DNA of 57,714 nucleotides, taken from an uncultured Saprospirales bacterium. Its GTDB lineage: Bacteria; Bacteroidota; Bacteroidia; Chitinophagales; Saprospiraceae. The notes under the pieces are model-generated. The model saw only the letters and a list, made by a program, of their open reading frames with translations. It was not told where the DNA came from and made no database searches. Numbering within the stretch: position 1 is the first letter of the stretch; every line of letters begins with the position of its first letter. Positions 1-8,783 of the stretch are shown one piece after another. The position numbers and the translations under genes are program-made. The stretch covers positions 1 to 57,714 of the forward strand of contig CALAZP010000323.1 in assembly GCA_937926355.1 (NCBI GenBank), read 5' to 3'.

Positions 1-397
1 GTTCCAATTGTTCTCCTTCCATTCCTTGATTTTCCATTTGAGCCCGAGCAGCCTCCTTCATTACATCAATCATCCCTGGATCTATCAATGAAACATAAAC
101 AAAAGTCCATATTCCTGATATTACTGCAATAACAACCACCGTTAGCATACTCAAACCAAAAGCTTTTCCGAAGGCAATATACCCATCCAAATCTTCATCT
201 CTATGTTTTTTAACTGCCAATACCAAAGCTCCAGCAGTTACCAGGGCATTCAACACGTTAATTACCATAGAACCTCCCCCTCCATTGGGTTGTGAAGGAT
301 CTACCAATCCAGTGAGCTGACCAATTAAACCAATAACGATTAATACTAAAGCACCGTACAAGCCGTATGTTAGTGCATGAGTTCTTGAAGGATTCAT
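1..397 (-). CDS. DUF4199 family membrane protein (partial, C-terminus off window)
   Basis: The reading frame opens at an ATG at 395-397 and runs off the left edge without a stop. It begins MNPSRTHALTYGLYGALVLI. The visible 132 residues hold a first membrane segment (about 10-28), a Gly-rich loop, a second segment (about 45-60), a KKHRDEDLDGYIAF-like cytoplasmic stretch and a third segment (about 80-105), then a Met/Glu-rich amphipathic end. The order of hydrophobic segments and the 'GYIAFGKAF' element are typical of DUF4199, a Bacteroidota inner-membrane family of unknown function. It lies 10 bp upstream of the dihydroorotase-like gene on the same strand, so they are probably co-transcribed. 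The family call is by recollection of the pattern. Confidence 0.7.
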   Translation of the reverse strand, partial: MNPSRTHALTYGLYGALVLIVIGLIGQLTGLVDPSQPNGGGGSMVINVLNALVTAGALVLAVKKHRDEDLDGYIAFGKAFGLSMLTVVVIAVISGIWTFVYVSLIDPGMIDVMKEAARAQMENQGMEGEQLE

Positions 398-407
398 AAT
401 AAGTTAA

Positions 408-1676
408 TTAAAGTTGGTTAAATATTTGCATTTGATTCTGGTGAATAACCCCAACTATTTTTCCACGAAAGGAAGTATTTAATTCGGGGATATTTTTAGA
501 TTTTGAAAAGAAATCCTCCGGCATTCTCCGCGTACTTCCAGTCGGGTCCAATAGGGTTAAATCGGCCTGACCACCCACCGCAATATCAATTGAAGGAAGC
601 TGGAGTATTTTCCTGGGACCTATACTCAGCCAATTGACCCATTCTTGGGGGGAGATAGACACCGGGGCTAAAGAAGAAAGCAGCGGATAGACAGACTCTA
701 TAGTACTTGCACCAAATGCTGCATAGGGAAATTCCAATTTCTTTTTTTCTAGTTCTACAGGGATATGATTAGAAATGATTCCATCAATGGTTCCATCTTT
801 AAGTCCTTCCCAAAGGGCCATCTGATCCCGCTTTTCCCGAAGGGGCGGCAGTACTTTATAAGTGGAATCGAATTCAGTCAATTGATCAACCGTATAAACT
901 AAATTTAAAACCGGTACAGTAGCAGTAATTCGCACTCCTGACTCCTTAGCCTTTCGTATCAGTTCAACAGCACCTGCTGAGGATACCCCATTGAAATGCA
1001 TACGAGAACCAGTATATTTTACTAATTCTATATCTCGATGAACCATCATTTCTTCAGAAAGAGATGGAATTCCCTTTAGCCCTAAAGAAGTACTGATGAA
1101 ACCTTCGTGAATTAAGCCATCTCGACATATTGAAGTATCATAAGGATAGTTCAGGATCAACCCATCAAAAGTTTTGACGTATTGCAAGGCCCGCATCATT
1201 AGGCCCGCATCCGAGACGGGATGTAATCCGTCGGTAAAACCCAATGCTCCATATTCATGCATCTCCATCATTTCCGTCAGATTCTTGCCAGCACCTCCTT
1301 CGGAAACAGCCCCTAAGGGAATCATCTGTACAGGTCCTTTTGGCGCATTCTGGGTCAAAAATAAAATTTCGGATTTTCCCTGCCTAACAGGGAAAGTATT
1401 GGGCTGCGCAGCAATGCATGTAAAACCGCCATGGGCCGCAGCCATCGCCACTGATTGCAAATCTTCTGTCACCTCCCAACCGGGCTCTCCAACTTGCACC
1501 CCTAAATCTAACCAGCCCGGGCAAACCACTAAATCTTTTAGTACATCGACTCCCTCAGGAGATTCAATATCTGGCCCCATAGCTACAATGACCCCATCCT
1601 TAATGTGTAGATTGGTAGTCCCCTTACCGGCCATTTTACCCCCCCAAATAGTGCTGTTTTGTAAGAAAATCTGCAT
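408..1676 (-). CDS. Dihydroorotase homologue lacking metal ligands
   Basis: This 422-residue amidohydrolase-fold protein aligns along its length with class I dihydroorotase (step three of pyrimidine synthesis). The residues an active enzyme needs are absent. The usual HxH after strand 1 is replaced in PGWLDLGVQVGEPG (residues 53-66; G59 and Q61). The later metal His positions read NYPYD (176-180) and FNGVS (228-232). The catalytic Asp of the DHAPH motif is Asn303 in SNHIPV. Scaffold motifs are retained, such as LPPLREKRD (276-284) and the GTIDGI run before the lost Asp. I infer a non-catalytic dihydroorotase, perhaps a structural partner of aspartate transcarbamoylase as in PyrC' systems. An active pyrC should then exist elsewhere. 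It sits between DUF4199 and a BatA-like gene. Confidence 0.85.
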   Translation of the reverse strand: MQIFLQNSTIWGGKMAGKGTTNLHIKDGVIVAMGPDIESPEGVDVLKDLVVCPGWLDLGVQVGEPGWEVTEDLQSVAMAAAHGGFTCIAAQPNTFPVRQGKSEILFLTQNAPKGPVQMIPLGAVSEGGAGKNLTEMMEMHEYGALGFTDGLHPVSDAGLMMRALQYVKTFDGLILNYPYDTSICRDGLIHEGFISTSLGLKGIPSLSEEMMVHRDIELVKYTGSRMHFNGVSSAGAVELIRKAKESGVRITATVPVLNLVYTVDQLTEFDSTYKVLPPLREKRDQMALWEGLKDGTIDGIISNHIPVELEKKKLEFPYAAFGASTIESVYPLLSSLAPVSISPQEWVNWLSIGPRKILQLPSIDIAVGGQADLTLLDPTGSTRRMPEDFFSKSKNIPELNTSFRGKIVGVIHQNQMQIFNQL

Positions 1677-1690
1677 ACTACAAATATAAA

Positions 1691-3712
1691 TTAAATGGAC
1701 CGGAATAATCGGATTATCAATATCTCACCTAGAAGGAAAAAAACGGCCGCTATTAAAAACCATTTCCAAAGGGGAACTCCCATTGCTCTATCAGCCACCA
1801 AATTGCTAATGGGGGCATTCGTCAGTCCTTGAATTATTTGAGCTTGAGGAAATTGCTGAACCAATTCCTCTCCCTCTAATGCAGATAAATCAGATTCCTT
1901 CCTATCAAAATTAAATGCATATTGAATAGGCAGAACGGTTGCTTCCTGAGATAGCCCATATATCCCCGCGTTTATTTTAATATTATTGAGCTCCATAATC
2001 ACTTTTCCATTTAAAATCCGCTGTCCCGGTATAAAAGACACCCCGGAACCGGTAATCTGATATAACGGACCTCCTTCTGGCAAATGATTTTCCGTCAATA
2101 AGGCATTACTGCCGATAGTCATCCCTAATGGTCTGCTGCTGGATTGTTCAGCCGCCATTTTGTAAAGCATTGGAACCAGCACTTCGGAAACCTGCCCAAA
2201 ATTAGACCAACTACTAGATAAGGGCGCAGCAGAAACATACAACTTTCCTGAGCCTACCTCAAAACCCACTAAAGCAGGATCTCCATCCCTGTAGGTAATC
2301 AAATTTTCGCCCAAACTATGCAATAATTTGAAATTACCCTGAGTCGATGGAAGCTGAAGATCAGCCGCCTCATTATTGAATACCCCCGAAAATACAGCAG
2401 ATTCAAAATTCAAACGAAACATCTCTCGAGGCTTTTCTTCCCAGGCGGAGACCCCTTCCCATCCATTGACCCAATTGGCCCATCGATCCCAATCTTCTGA
2501 AGTGTATTCAGGACTTGGAAATAACAACACCTTACCCCCTTTTTCTAAATACAATTCCAATTCATAAAGCAAACCGGATGTAATATTTTTGATATCCTCC
2601 AAGATGACTAATTGTTGATCTGCCATCCGAGCCACTTCCAAATTATTCTCTACCATAAAAGAGGAACTAAATCGATCCACCCGCTGAATAATTTCCTCTA
2701 CCTGCGTTTGCCCGCGATTACTCCCGATACCCAATACTTGTAAAGAAGATACCACTTCGAAAGCGATATAATAGGTGTCGTCAAATTGTATAGGATAATC
2801 CGTTACAGAAAAATAACCTGTTTGCCATCCCGTCGCATTGGCCTGGTAGGTAAACTCCAGAATTTTAGATTCTTGGGGCGGCAAACTAACCGTACTGATA
2901 GGTTTTTCGGTAGTACCTTCGGTAAAAGCCACCCTAACACTTGATACAGGTTCGATACCATAATTATGTACCTTAATGTAAAAGGTTACTCCCTGCCCTT
3001 CAATGACTCTAGGGGCATCTGTCCAAACTGAATCTATCGCTACATTATTGATCGCTTCCGGGAATAGTTTGACGATAGAAAACTCCACATTAGAATCTAT
3101 CGGGGGTATGTTTTGGATGGTGCTTTTTTGAAAATCAGAAATTAAAAAAAGCTGTTCATTGTTCCCCGGTTCGGATTTTAGTGTCTCCAATTGTCTGGAG
3201 ATGATTCGTTCCCAACCAGGAACTACCGCAGTGGGTTGAATCTCATCAATCCATAGGTCAGCTGTAGTTCGATCTACTAATCTACTATGCCTGCCTTCCA
3301 AATCATTAGTGATGATTTGAAAACGGTCGTTCTCATCGAACGCTTCCATTACCTCCCTTGCTTTTTGTTTGCCTACCTCCAACAAACTCAAGGAGGTAGT
3401 ATTGGCATCCATACTAAATGAATTATCCAAGTAGATACTCACTGCATTTCGACCTTGACTGACTTTTTCTCCCAAAGGAATAAAAGGTTGAGCAAAGGCG
3501 AAGATGAGTGCCGAAAATGCCAATAAGCGAAAAAACAATATGAGCCACTGCTTTATTTTAGAGCGCGCTGCAGTTTCCTCCTTCAGGGATTGTAAAAAAG
3601 CTACGTTGGAAAAATAGATTTTTTTAAACCGCTTAAAGTGGAATAAGTGTATAATAATAGGAAGGGCTAATAAGGTTAACGCCCATAGAAATGAAGGATA
3701 TAAAAACTGCAT
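1691..3712 (-). CDS. BatA-type membrane protein with VWA-like domain
   Basis: This 673-residue protein starts with the characteristic BatA N-terminal module: a membrane segment at about 6-22, a basic HFKRFKK turn, and a second segment at about 56-76. A von Willebrand A-like domain follows with a MIDAS-type DNSFS at 96-100. A long extracytoplasmic middle region has beta-rich CARDB-like sequence. A single C-terminal membrane helix (about 648-668) is followed by a short basic tail. Proteins of this build are common in Bacteroidota, and their role (aerotolerance or envelope integrity) is poorly defined. It is 14 bp upstream of the dihydroorotase-like gene, likely in one operon, and divergent from queE across about 50 bp. 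Confidence 0.8.
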   Translation of the reverse strand: MQFLYPSFLWALTLLALPIIIHLFHFKRFKKIYFSNVAFLQSLKEETAARSKIKQWLILFFRLLAFSALIFAFAQPFIPLGEKVSQGRNAVSIYLDNSFSMDANTTSLSLLEVGKQKAREVMEAFDENDRFQIITNDLEGRHSRLVDRTTADLWIDEIQPTAVVPGWERIISRQLETLKSEPGNNEQLFLISDFQKSTIQNIPPIDSNVEFSIVKLFPEAINNVAIDSVWTDAPRVIEGQGVTFYIKVHNYGIEPVSSVRVAFTEGTTEKPISTVSLPPQESKILEFTYQANATGWQTGYFSVTDYPIQFDDTYYIAFEVVSSLQVLGIGSNRGQTQVEEIIQRVDRFSSSFMVENNLEVARMADQQLVILEDIKNITSGLLYELELYLEKGGKVLLFPSPEYTSEDWDRWANWVNGWEGVSAWEEKPREMFRLNFESAVFSGVFNNEAADLQLPSTQGNFKLLHSLGENLITYRDGDPALVGFEVGSGKLYVSAAPLSSSWSNFGQVSEVLVPMLYKMAAEQSSSRPLGMTIGSNALLTENHLPEGGPLYQITGSGVSFIPGQRILNGKVIMELNNIKINAGIYGLSQEATVLPIQYAFNFDRKESDLSALEGEELVQQFPQAQIIQGLTNAPISNLVADRAMGVPLWKWFLIAAVFFLLGEILIIRLFRSI

Positions 3713-3728
3713 CCGCCCTTTATTGTTT

Positions 3729-3736
3729 TATCTTTG
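3729..3736 (+). promoter_or_regulatory. -7 promoter element for queE
   Basis: TATCTTTG matches the Bacteroidota -7 consensus TAnnTTTG and lies 26 bp before the queE ATG. No convincing TTG -33 element is visible at the usual spacing, so this is a partial match. Confidence 0.5.
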
Positions 3737-3761
3737 CTTTTGGTAAAAATAAGTTTTTTAA

Positions 3762-4406
3762 ATGGCATCCTACAAGGTCAAAGAAATTTTCTACACCATT
3801 CAAGGGGAAGGGGCACATTCTGGCCGTCCGGCAGTTTTCTGTCGCTTCAGCGGTTGCAATCTATGGTCGGGAAGAGAAGAAGATCGCGAAAAAGCGATTT
3901 GCCAATTTTGTGATACAGATTTTAGGGGAACCGATGGAATTAACGGAGGCCTATACCCCACCCCACTAGCATTAACCCAAGCTATATTAAAGGTGTGGCC
4001 TCAAACTACTGGTTTTAACACCTCCCCATTTTTAGTTTGTACCGGTGGTGAACCCCTATTACAATTGGATCAACCTCTCGTAGATTGTTTGCACGAACAT
4101 GGAATATTCATAGCAGTGGAAACTAATGGTACCCTTTTACCCCCGAGTGGAATTGACTGGATATGCGTAAGCCCCAAAGCAGGATCGGAGTTAAAACTCA
4201 AGGAAGGATCTGAAATCAAACTGGTATATCCCCAACCTGATGCCCCACCCGAGCAATATGTAAATATGTCGTTTAGTCATTTTTATCTACAACCCATGGA
4301 TGGCCCCCATTTGGAAAAAAATACGCAACTGACCTTAGCTTACTGTATGCAACATCCCCAATGGTCCTTCAGCCTTCAATCCCATAAAATCCTAAATATT
4401 CCATAA
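3762..4406 (+). CDS. queE: 7-carboxy-7-deazaguanine synthase
   Basis: This radical SAM enzyme makes 7-carboxy-7-deazaguanine from 6-carboxytetrahydropterin in the queuosine/preQ0 pathway. The 214-residue protein begins with the family signature KEIFYTIQGEGAHSGRPAVF. The iron-sulfur cysteines are C32, C47 and C50. They form the expanded C-x14-C-x2-C spacing known for one QueE subgroup instead of the usual radical SAM CxxxCxxC. The TGGEPLLQLD motif binds SAM, and VETNGT is also conserved. The ATG at 3762 is preceded by an A/T-rich leader. It is followed after 9 bp by the methionine sulfoxide reductase gene, suggesting one transcript. No other queuosine genes are in the window. Confidence 0.93.
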   Translation: MASYKVKEIFYTIQGEGAHSGRPAVFCRFSGCNLWSGREEDREKAICQFCDTDFRGTDGINGGLYPTPLALTQAILKVWPQTTGFNTSPFLVCTGGEPLLQLDQPLVDCLHEHGIFIAVETNGTLLPPSGIDWICVSPKAGSELKLKEGSEIKLVYPQPDAPPEQYVNMSFSHFYLQPMDGPHLEKNTQLTLAYCMQHPQWSFSLQSHKILNIP

Positions 4407-4415
4407 TCAAATTCT

Positions 4416-4931
4416 ATGAGCGCCTCTGCTGAAATGCCTTATTTTATTAAACCTTCGGTAAAAGTAACCGAAGCTCAAAAGGAAGAGTTTTATGTTGCTG
4501 CCTTAAGTGCCATTGCCAGTACCTTGGAGGGTGAATCCGATGAATGGATTAAAATGGTCACCATTAACGCCTTACTAAAAACCCACTTACCCTATTTTTA
4601 TTGGGTAGGTTTTTATCTCTACAGAGAAGGACAACTAGTGGTAGGCCCTTATCAAGGAACGCTCGGCTGCCTGTATATCCAAATGGGACAAGGGGTATGT
4701 GGAAAAGCAGCGACAACTCAAACTACCCAAATAGTTGGGAATGTTCACCTGTTGGAACAAGGAGCTGAACACATTGCTTGTGACCCCAATTCTGCATCAG
4801 AAATAGTCGTACCCATATTGAGAAAAGACGGTAGTTTGCTAGGCGTTTTAGACGTAGATAGCACGCTGCCCGATTCTTTCAGCGCCTTAGATGCAAACTT
4901 TTTAGGGCAAATGGTCCAGCAACATTTTTAA
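4416..4931 (+). CDS. Free methionine-(R)-sulfoxide reductase (GAF domain)
   Basis: This 171-residue single-GAF-domain protein belongs to the fRMsr family, which reduces free L-methionine-R-sulfoxide. The three family cysteines are present at C85, C95 and C122, in LGCLYIQMGQGVCGKA and HIACDPNSASEIVVPIL. The aromatic substrate pocket motif FYWVGFYL (61-68) is intact. Length and cysteine spacing are those of the active enzyme, so activity is expected. It is cytoplasmic, 9 bp downstream of queE, and its stop overlaps the stop of the convergent TPR gene by 4 bp. Confidence 0.9.
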   Translation: MSASAEMPYFIKPSVKVTEAQKEEFYVAALSAIASTLEGESDEWIKMVTINALLKTHLPYFYWVGFYLYREGQLVVGPYQGTLGCLYIQMGQGVCGKAATTQTTQIVGNVHLLEQGAEHIACDPNSASEIVVPILRKDGSLLGVLDVDSTLPDSFSALDANFLGQMVQQHF

Positions 4932-5551
4932 GCCCTATTCATGATGGCAATTCTGGCTTCAGCCATTTTTATCCATTTTCTTTTTCCGGTAATTCCTTCA
5001 TAAATGACCAAGGCCTCTGAATAATCCCCAGCAATTTCGTAATACCTAGCCCGATAATATTCATAAAGGCCTTGCTCTTTTGGTTTTTTGAGTCCTTCAG
5101 CTTTCAAAAGCATATCCTGGGCATAGGCATATTGGTTACCCTTTGCAGCGGCCTCTGCAGCTTCAAGAAAAGCTTGGAATGACTTTTTTCGGGAAGCGTA
5201 TTGGGACAAACTACCAGCTCGCTCCACATGGTTACCAAAAAAACTACGATTGAATTCCATACCCTTTTCATACACCTCAACCGCTTCTTTGTGCTGGCCT
5301 TCTTTTTGCAATTCACCACCTCGGTAAAAAGCGGCCAATGCACCATTTTTTTGCGCTAATTTGACCATCTCCGCATTGCCTTCTTGAGTCGCTAAGCGAA
5401 TAGCTAAGGTAAAGTCTTGAATGGCTTCCTCATAGCGGCCACTACTTAAATGATTTTCTGCACGCTGTTGAACTGTTGAAGCCTCCTCCTTGGTTTGTGC
5501 AGTAAGTTGTCCAAGGACCATCAAACAAATTAAAGTGATTGTAATTTTCAT
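4928..5551 (-). CDS. Secreted TPR-repeat protein
   Basis: This 207-residue protein has a signal peptide (MKITITLICLMVLGQLTAQ). The rest is helical with about four tetratricopeptide-like repeats, for example HLSSGRYEEAIQDFTLAIRL (residues 35-54) and HKEAVEVYEKGMEF. Such proteins mediate protein contacts. No catalytic residues are visible, and the partner cannot be told from the sequence. The 3' end overlaps the end of the sulfoxide reductase gene tail to tail. The region between it and the PHP gene (5552-5684) contains no gene. Confidence 0.7.
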   Translation of the reverse strand: MKITITLICLMVLGQLTAQTKEEASTVQQRAENHLSSGRYEEAIQDFTLAIRLATQEGNAEMVKLAQKNGALAAFYRGGELQKEGQHKEAVEVYEKGMEFNRSFFGNHVERAGSLSQYASRKKSFQAFLEAAEAAAKGNQYAYAQDMLLKAEGLKKPKEQGLYEYYRARYYEIAGDYSEALVIYEGITGKRKWIKMAEARIAIMNRA

Positions 5552-5684
5552 CGGTTTTTTTGTTTCTAACGAAAAACCTGTTTGCCTTATTATTTGATGC
5601 CTTTCTCAAAGTAATAATTTCAAATATTCCATCTGATAGTTAGGCCCTAATATATGGCAAACTTTAGGTGCGGAAAAGATATTT

Positions 5685-6863
5685 TTATTGGACCAAAATG
5701 GGTTGTGTCCAGGCTTTTTTGGTTTCTCCAACTTGATAGGGGTTTTCAATCAGAGCGGTTGAAGTGATTTTTGCACGAACAAAAATATCACCTGGCTCAA
5801 ATTGATAGGATGCCCGTTGCCCTTTTACTGTTTTAGCAGTAACCACTTCACTATTTCCTTTGCGATAGCTCATAAAGCTGATTTCGTATTCGGCACCCTC
5901 TTCCCCTTGAATTTCAAGAGAAATACCCTCATTGGATTCTATTAGCTGATTCAATATTACTCCTGAAGAGGCATAAAATTGGCCTTCCTCCATTGCTTCG
6001 ATCAGATTGTTGGCAGATAAATCCTCAGATTGCACCATTACCCAACCTCTTCCCGTATTACTTAGATCAGAAGAAGATTCATGGTAGTGGTGGCTATCAT
6101 CCGTTGCTATCCCCAATAATAAGGGTTGGCCTTTTTTGTGGTAATGAATATTGATCAAATCCCACATGGTTTCAGTATCCATATGAAAGGCATCTCCTTC
6201 GTTATGAACAGCTGGGTGTCCGTTGTAAACTTCAAAAAAACGTTCCCCATTAAGATTTTTCATATCCTCCACATTCACTCCGTAACCAAAATTAGGGTGA
6301 TTGATATGAGCAAACATAGGGATATTAAATTGTTCTCTCTGTTCTCTTACTTTATTAATGGTTTGCTGCATGATATCCAAAACGGAACTGCCTTTTATGG
6401 GTTCTATCTTTTCTTGAATATTACTGACGTTAATATGTACCGGCTTTTTCTCGAATTGAGAGGTTACTTCTTCAGAACGAATAATAGTAAATGATTCTGG
6501 AATCTCCATTTTTGCTTTATACTCTTCGTAAGTCTTCAGCCTAACATAAGTGCTGTTGGCCTCTCTTCGCACTTCTACCCATTCTCCAAATTTATCGAGA
6601 TACTTTTCCAAAGTACGATTGCGGACTTCCCTATCTCTTATCTCGTACCAAAATTCTCCTTCGGCTATGGAATTGTGGTCAGATAAAGCGACAAAGTGAT
6701 AGCCATGATCTTTGTACCATTGGAGAATCATCTCTGGGAAATCATCACCATCACTCCACAGAGAGTGAGTGTGTAAATTTCCCTTAAACCAAGATTGAGC
6801 AATAGCACTATAACCTAAAAACAGGAAAAATAGAGTGGGATATATACTTTTTGAAGTCATCAT
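5685..6863 (-). CDS. Secreted PHP-domain metal-dependent hydrolase
   Basis: This 392-residue protein has a signal peptide (about residues 1-22, ending AIAQ) and then a PHP domain. The first metal motif is NLHTHSLWSDGD (29-40, H31 and H33) and the second is ALSDHN (59-64). Later His/Asp residues in AHINHPNFG and GIATDDSHHYHE supply further ligands. PHP domains are phosphoesterases, and secreted Bacteroidota members are often annotated as histidinol-phosphatase-like, but the substrate is unknown. The C-terminal 80 or so residues form a beta-rich extension (IQGEEGAEYEIS onward). It is an isolated gene, between the TPR gene and tmRNA. The 238 bp upstream (6864-7101) contains only the tmRNA terminator. 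Confidence 0.8.
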   Translation of the reverse strand: MMTSKSIYPTLFFLFLGYSAIAQSWFKGNLHTHSLWSDGDDFPEMILQWYKDHGYHFVALSDHNSIAEGEFWYEIRDREVRNRTLEKYLDKFGEWVEVRREANSTYVRLKTYEEYKAKMEIPESFTIIRSEEVTSQFEKKPVHINVSNIQEKIEPIKGSSVLDIMQQTINKVREQREQFNIPMFAHINHPNFGYGVNVEDMKNLNGERFFEVYNGHPAVHNEGDAFHMDTETMWDLINIHYHKKGQPLLLGIATDDSHHYHESSSDLSNTGRGWVMVQSEDLSANNLIEAMEEGQFYASSGVILNQLIESNEGISLEIQGEEGAEYEISFMSYRKGNSEVVTAKTVKGQRASYQFEPGDIFVRAKITSTALIENPYQVGETKKAWTQPILVQ

Positions 6864-7053
6864 TCTAAATTAAAAACAATCAATCAGTGAACTTACAAGT
6901 CTTAGCACTAAATATAAAAATAAACCCTGAAAATGAAAGCTTGGTAATGCTTGATTATTCTATTGGATAACATAGGATCTTGTAAGTAATATAGTTGCTG
7001 CTTTAAAAGATAACCTATAATATTTGGCAGAAGGTTTTCATGAACCCAGTTAG

Positions 7054-7094
7054 GAATAAAAAAAGCGACAGGTCATATTTATCCTGACCTGTCG
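7054..7094 (-). terminator. Intrinsic terminator of ssrA
   Basis: Perfect 10-bp inverted repeat: CGACAGGTCA at 7066-7075 and TGACCTGTCG at 7085-7094, with a 9-nt loop. On the minus strand it is followed directly by CTTTTTTTATT. It lies just past the tmRNA 3' end, as expected for its terminator. Confidence 0.9.
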
Positions 7095-7101
7095 AATTGG
7101 G

Positions 7102-7476
7102 TGGAGACGGCGAGATTCGAACTCGCGTCCAGAGAAAGCACTAAGAAGCTTTCTACATGCTTAGTTTACGTTCGAATTTTCGAAGCAGTCCGACTACGTT
7201 AACCAAGTCTTGAACTACCCTTAGTTCTTAAAGTCTCGGCAAACCATCAGAACCTTTGGTTCACCCAGCCCGAAAATCGATGATGTGCGGCCAGTTGTGT
7301 ATCGGACGTCAAACACAGCGGCACAAAGGCTTCTTAAGACCTGGTCTTAGGCAGCCAAGGCGTAATTAGATTCGCCAAGTAAAAAAAGTTCGCAGTTAGT
7401 TGTTGACGGAGGTAAACTACCTGCTCCGGCATGCTTACTAAAAAGTAGACTGTCCTGTCAATTCCGGTACGTCCCC
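7102..7476 (-). ncRNA. ssrA: Transfer-messenger RNA (tmRNA)
   Basis: tmRNA rescues stalled ribosomes with its partner SmpB. The tRNA-like acceptor pairs GGGGACG (7476-7470) with CGTCTCC (7109-7103), including one G-T pair. The T arm reads GGACGCGAGTTCGAATCTCGCC. The tag reading frame at 7376-7347 (minus) is GGC GAA TCT AAT TAC GCC TTG GCT GCC TAA, giving GESNYALAA. That ends in the protease-recognised ALAA typical of Bacteroidota tags. After the discriminator A (7102) the genome reads CCC, so the terminal CCA does not appear to be encoded. Total length is about 375 nt. It is divergent from the gene at 7560. Confidence 0.95.
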
Positions 7477-7534
7477 TTTTACGACATCAAAACCAATTCA
7501 ACCTTTAAATAGTTCCACACCTCCTTGAATTTTT

Positions 7535-7542
7535 TAACTTTG
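7535..7542 (+). promoter_or_regulatory. -7 promoter element for the saccharopine-dehydrogenase-like gene
   Basis: TAACTTTG matches TAnnTTTG and ends 17 bp before the ATG at 7560. No -33 TTG at a normal distance is evident, so the leader would be very short and the match is partial. Confidence 0.4.
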
Positions 7543-7559
7543 TACAATAACCTAAACTA

Positions 7560-8783
7560 ATGCCATTAAAAATCGGTATCATCCGTGAAGGAAAATCTCC
7601 ACCAGATGCGAGAGTCCCACTCATACCCGTTCAATGCGAACGACTCAACCGATTTTCAGAACTCTTAATTAAAGTACAACCCTCTCCTATTAGGTGTTTT
7701 ACAGACGAGGAATACCGAAACTGCAAGGTTCCCTTATCTGAAGACCTCTCCGACTGTGATATTTTATTGGGGGTAAAAGAAGTTCCACCTCATCTCCTTA
7801 TCGCAAATAAGACCTATTGTTTTTTTTCACATACCATCAAAGCTCAACCTCACAACCGGGGTTTACTCCAAACGATCTTGGACAAGAATATCACCCTGAT
7901 GGATTATGAATTGATGGTAGACCGTCAAGATCAAAGGGTCATCGCATTTGGTTTTTTTGCAGGTATGGTCGGCGCTCACAATGCCGTTTATACCTTCGGT
8001 AAAAGAACTCGCACCTTTGACCTTCCTCGATTATATACCCTTCCTAATTACGATGCTGTATTCCCATATTACCAAGCCCTTCAACTGCCACCGCTAAAAA
8101 TAGTAGTTACTGGTACAGGCAGAGTAGGTCAAGGCGCTCAAAAAACCTTAATCGATATGGGGTTTGTCGAAGTCTCCCCCAAAGATTTTTTGAACGAGTC
8201 TTTTCAATATCCTATTTTCACCACCCTGCGTTCCTCTGATTACGTGCGATCCAATTTGGAAAGACCCTTTAATATCACCGACTACTACCGCGATCCCTCC
8301 ACCTATGTGATGGAATTTATTCCTTTTTATCAAACTGCCGATATCTTTATCAATTGCATTTTTTGGGATAATCGAGCGCCGGTATTTTTTACCCAAAAAG
8401 AAATGGCCTCTGAAGATTTTCATATTCAGGTCATCGCTGATGTTACTTGCGACATTGCCCCGATGTCGTCCATTCCTTCAACCCTTAGAGCTTCCTCCAT
8501 AAAAGACCCAGTCTATGGTTTTAATCCTGTAACGGGTAAAGAAATCGCCCCCTTTCAATCCGATGGAATAGATATTATGGCAGTGGACAATTTACCAGGG
8601 GAAATTCCAAGGGACGCTTCAGAATCCTTCGGTAATCAAATTATTGCACACCTCATTCCAGCTCTTTTAGATCAAAAAGAAGACCTTTTTATTCAAAAAG
8701 CAACTATAGCTAAAGAAGGACAACTCAACCCCATCTACCCACATCTTATTCCTTATATCCAAGGGCTAAAAGACCCTTCCTAA
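7560..8783 (+). CDS. Saccharopine/alanine dehydrogenase-family NAD(P) oxidoreductase
   Basis: This 407-residue protein has the alanine dehydrogenase/transhydrogenase N-terminal fold. IGIIREGKSPPDARVPLIP (5-23) opens it. Lys73 (GVKEVP) and His91 (FFSHTIK) match the acid-base pair of lysine-forming saccharopine dehydrogenases. A Rossmann motif VTGTGRVGQGAQ lies at 183-194. Bacteroidota homologues are variously annotated as saccharopine, alanine or lysine dehydrogenase, and the true substrate cannot be fixed here. It has its own promoter-like element and no pathway neighbours. Its last 38 bp overlap the 3' end of purC on the opposite strand. Confidence 0.75.
   Translation: MPLKIGIIREGKSPPDARVPLIPVQCERLNRFSELLIKVQPSPIRCFTDEEYRNCKVPLSEDLSDCDILLGVKEVPPHLLIANKTYCFFSHTIKAQPHNRGLLQTILDKNITLMDYELMVDRQDQRVIAFGFFAGMVGAHNAVYTFGKRTRTFDLPRLYTLPNYDAVFPYYQALQLPPLKIVVTGTGRVGQGAQKTLIDMGFVEVSPKDFLNESFQYPIFTTLRSSDYVRSNLERPFNITDYYRDPSTYVMEFIPFYQTADIFINCIFWDNRAPVFFTQKEMASEDFHIQVIADVTCDIAPMSSIPSTLRASSIKDPVYGFNPVTGKEIAPFQSDGIDIMAVDNLPGEIPRDASESFGNQIIAHLIPALLDQKEDLFIQKATIAKEGQLNPIYPHLIPYIQGLKDPS

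Noticed and set aside
1174..1689. 171-codon open frame on the plus strand
   Set aside because: It lies wholly antisense to the dihydroorotase-like gene, has low-complexity Pro/Ser-rich sequence with no family resemblance, and no promoter or ribosome site.
5552..5684. Hairpin-like and promoter-like strings between the TPR and PHP genes
   Set aside because: The stem is weak (GGTTTTT with a long loop) and the TTACTTTG string misses a key base of the -7 consensus.
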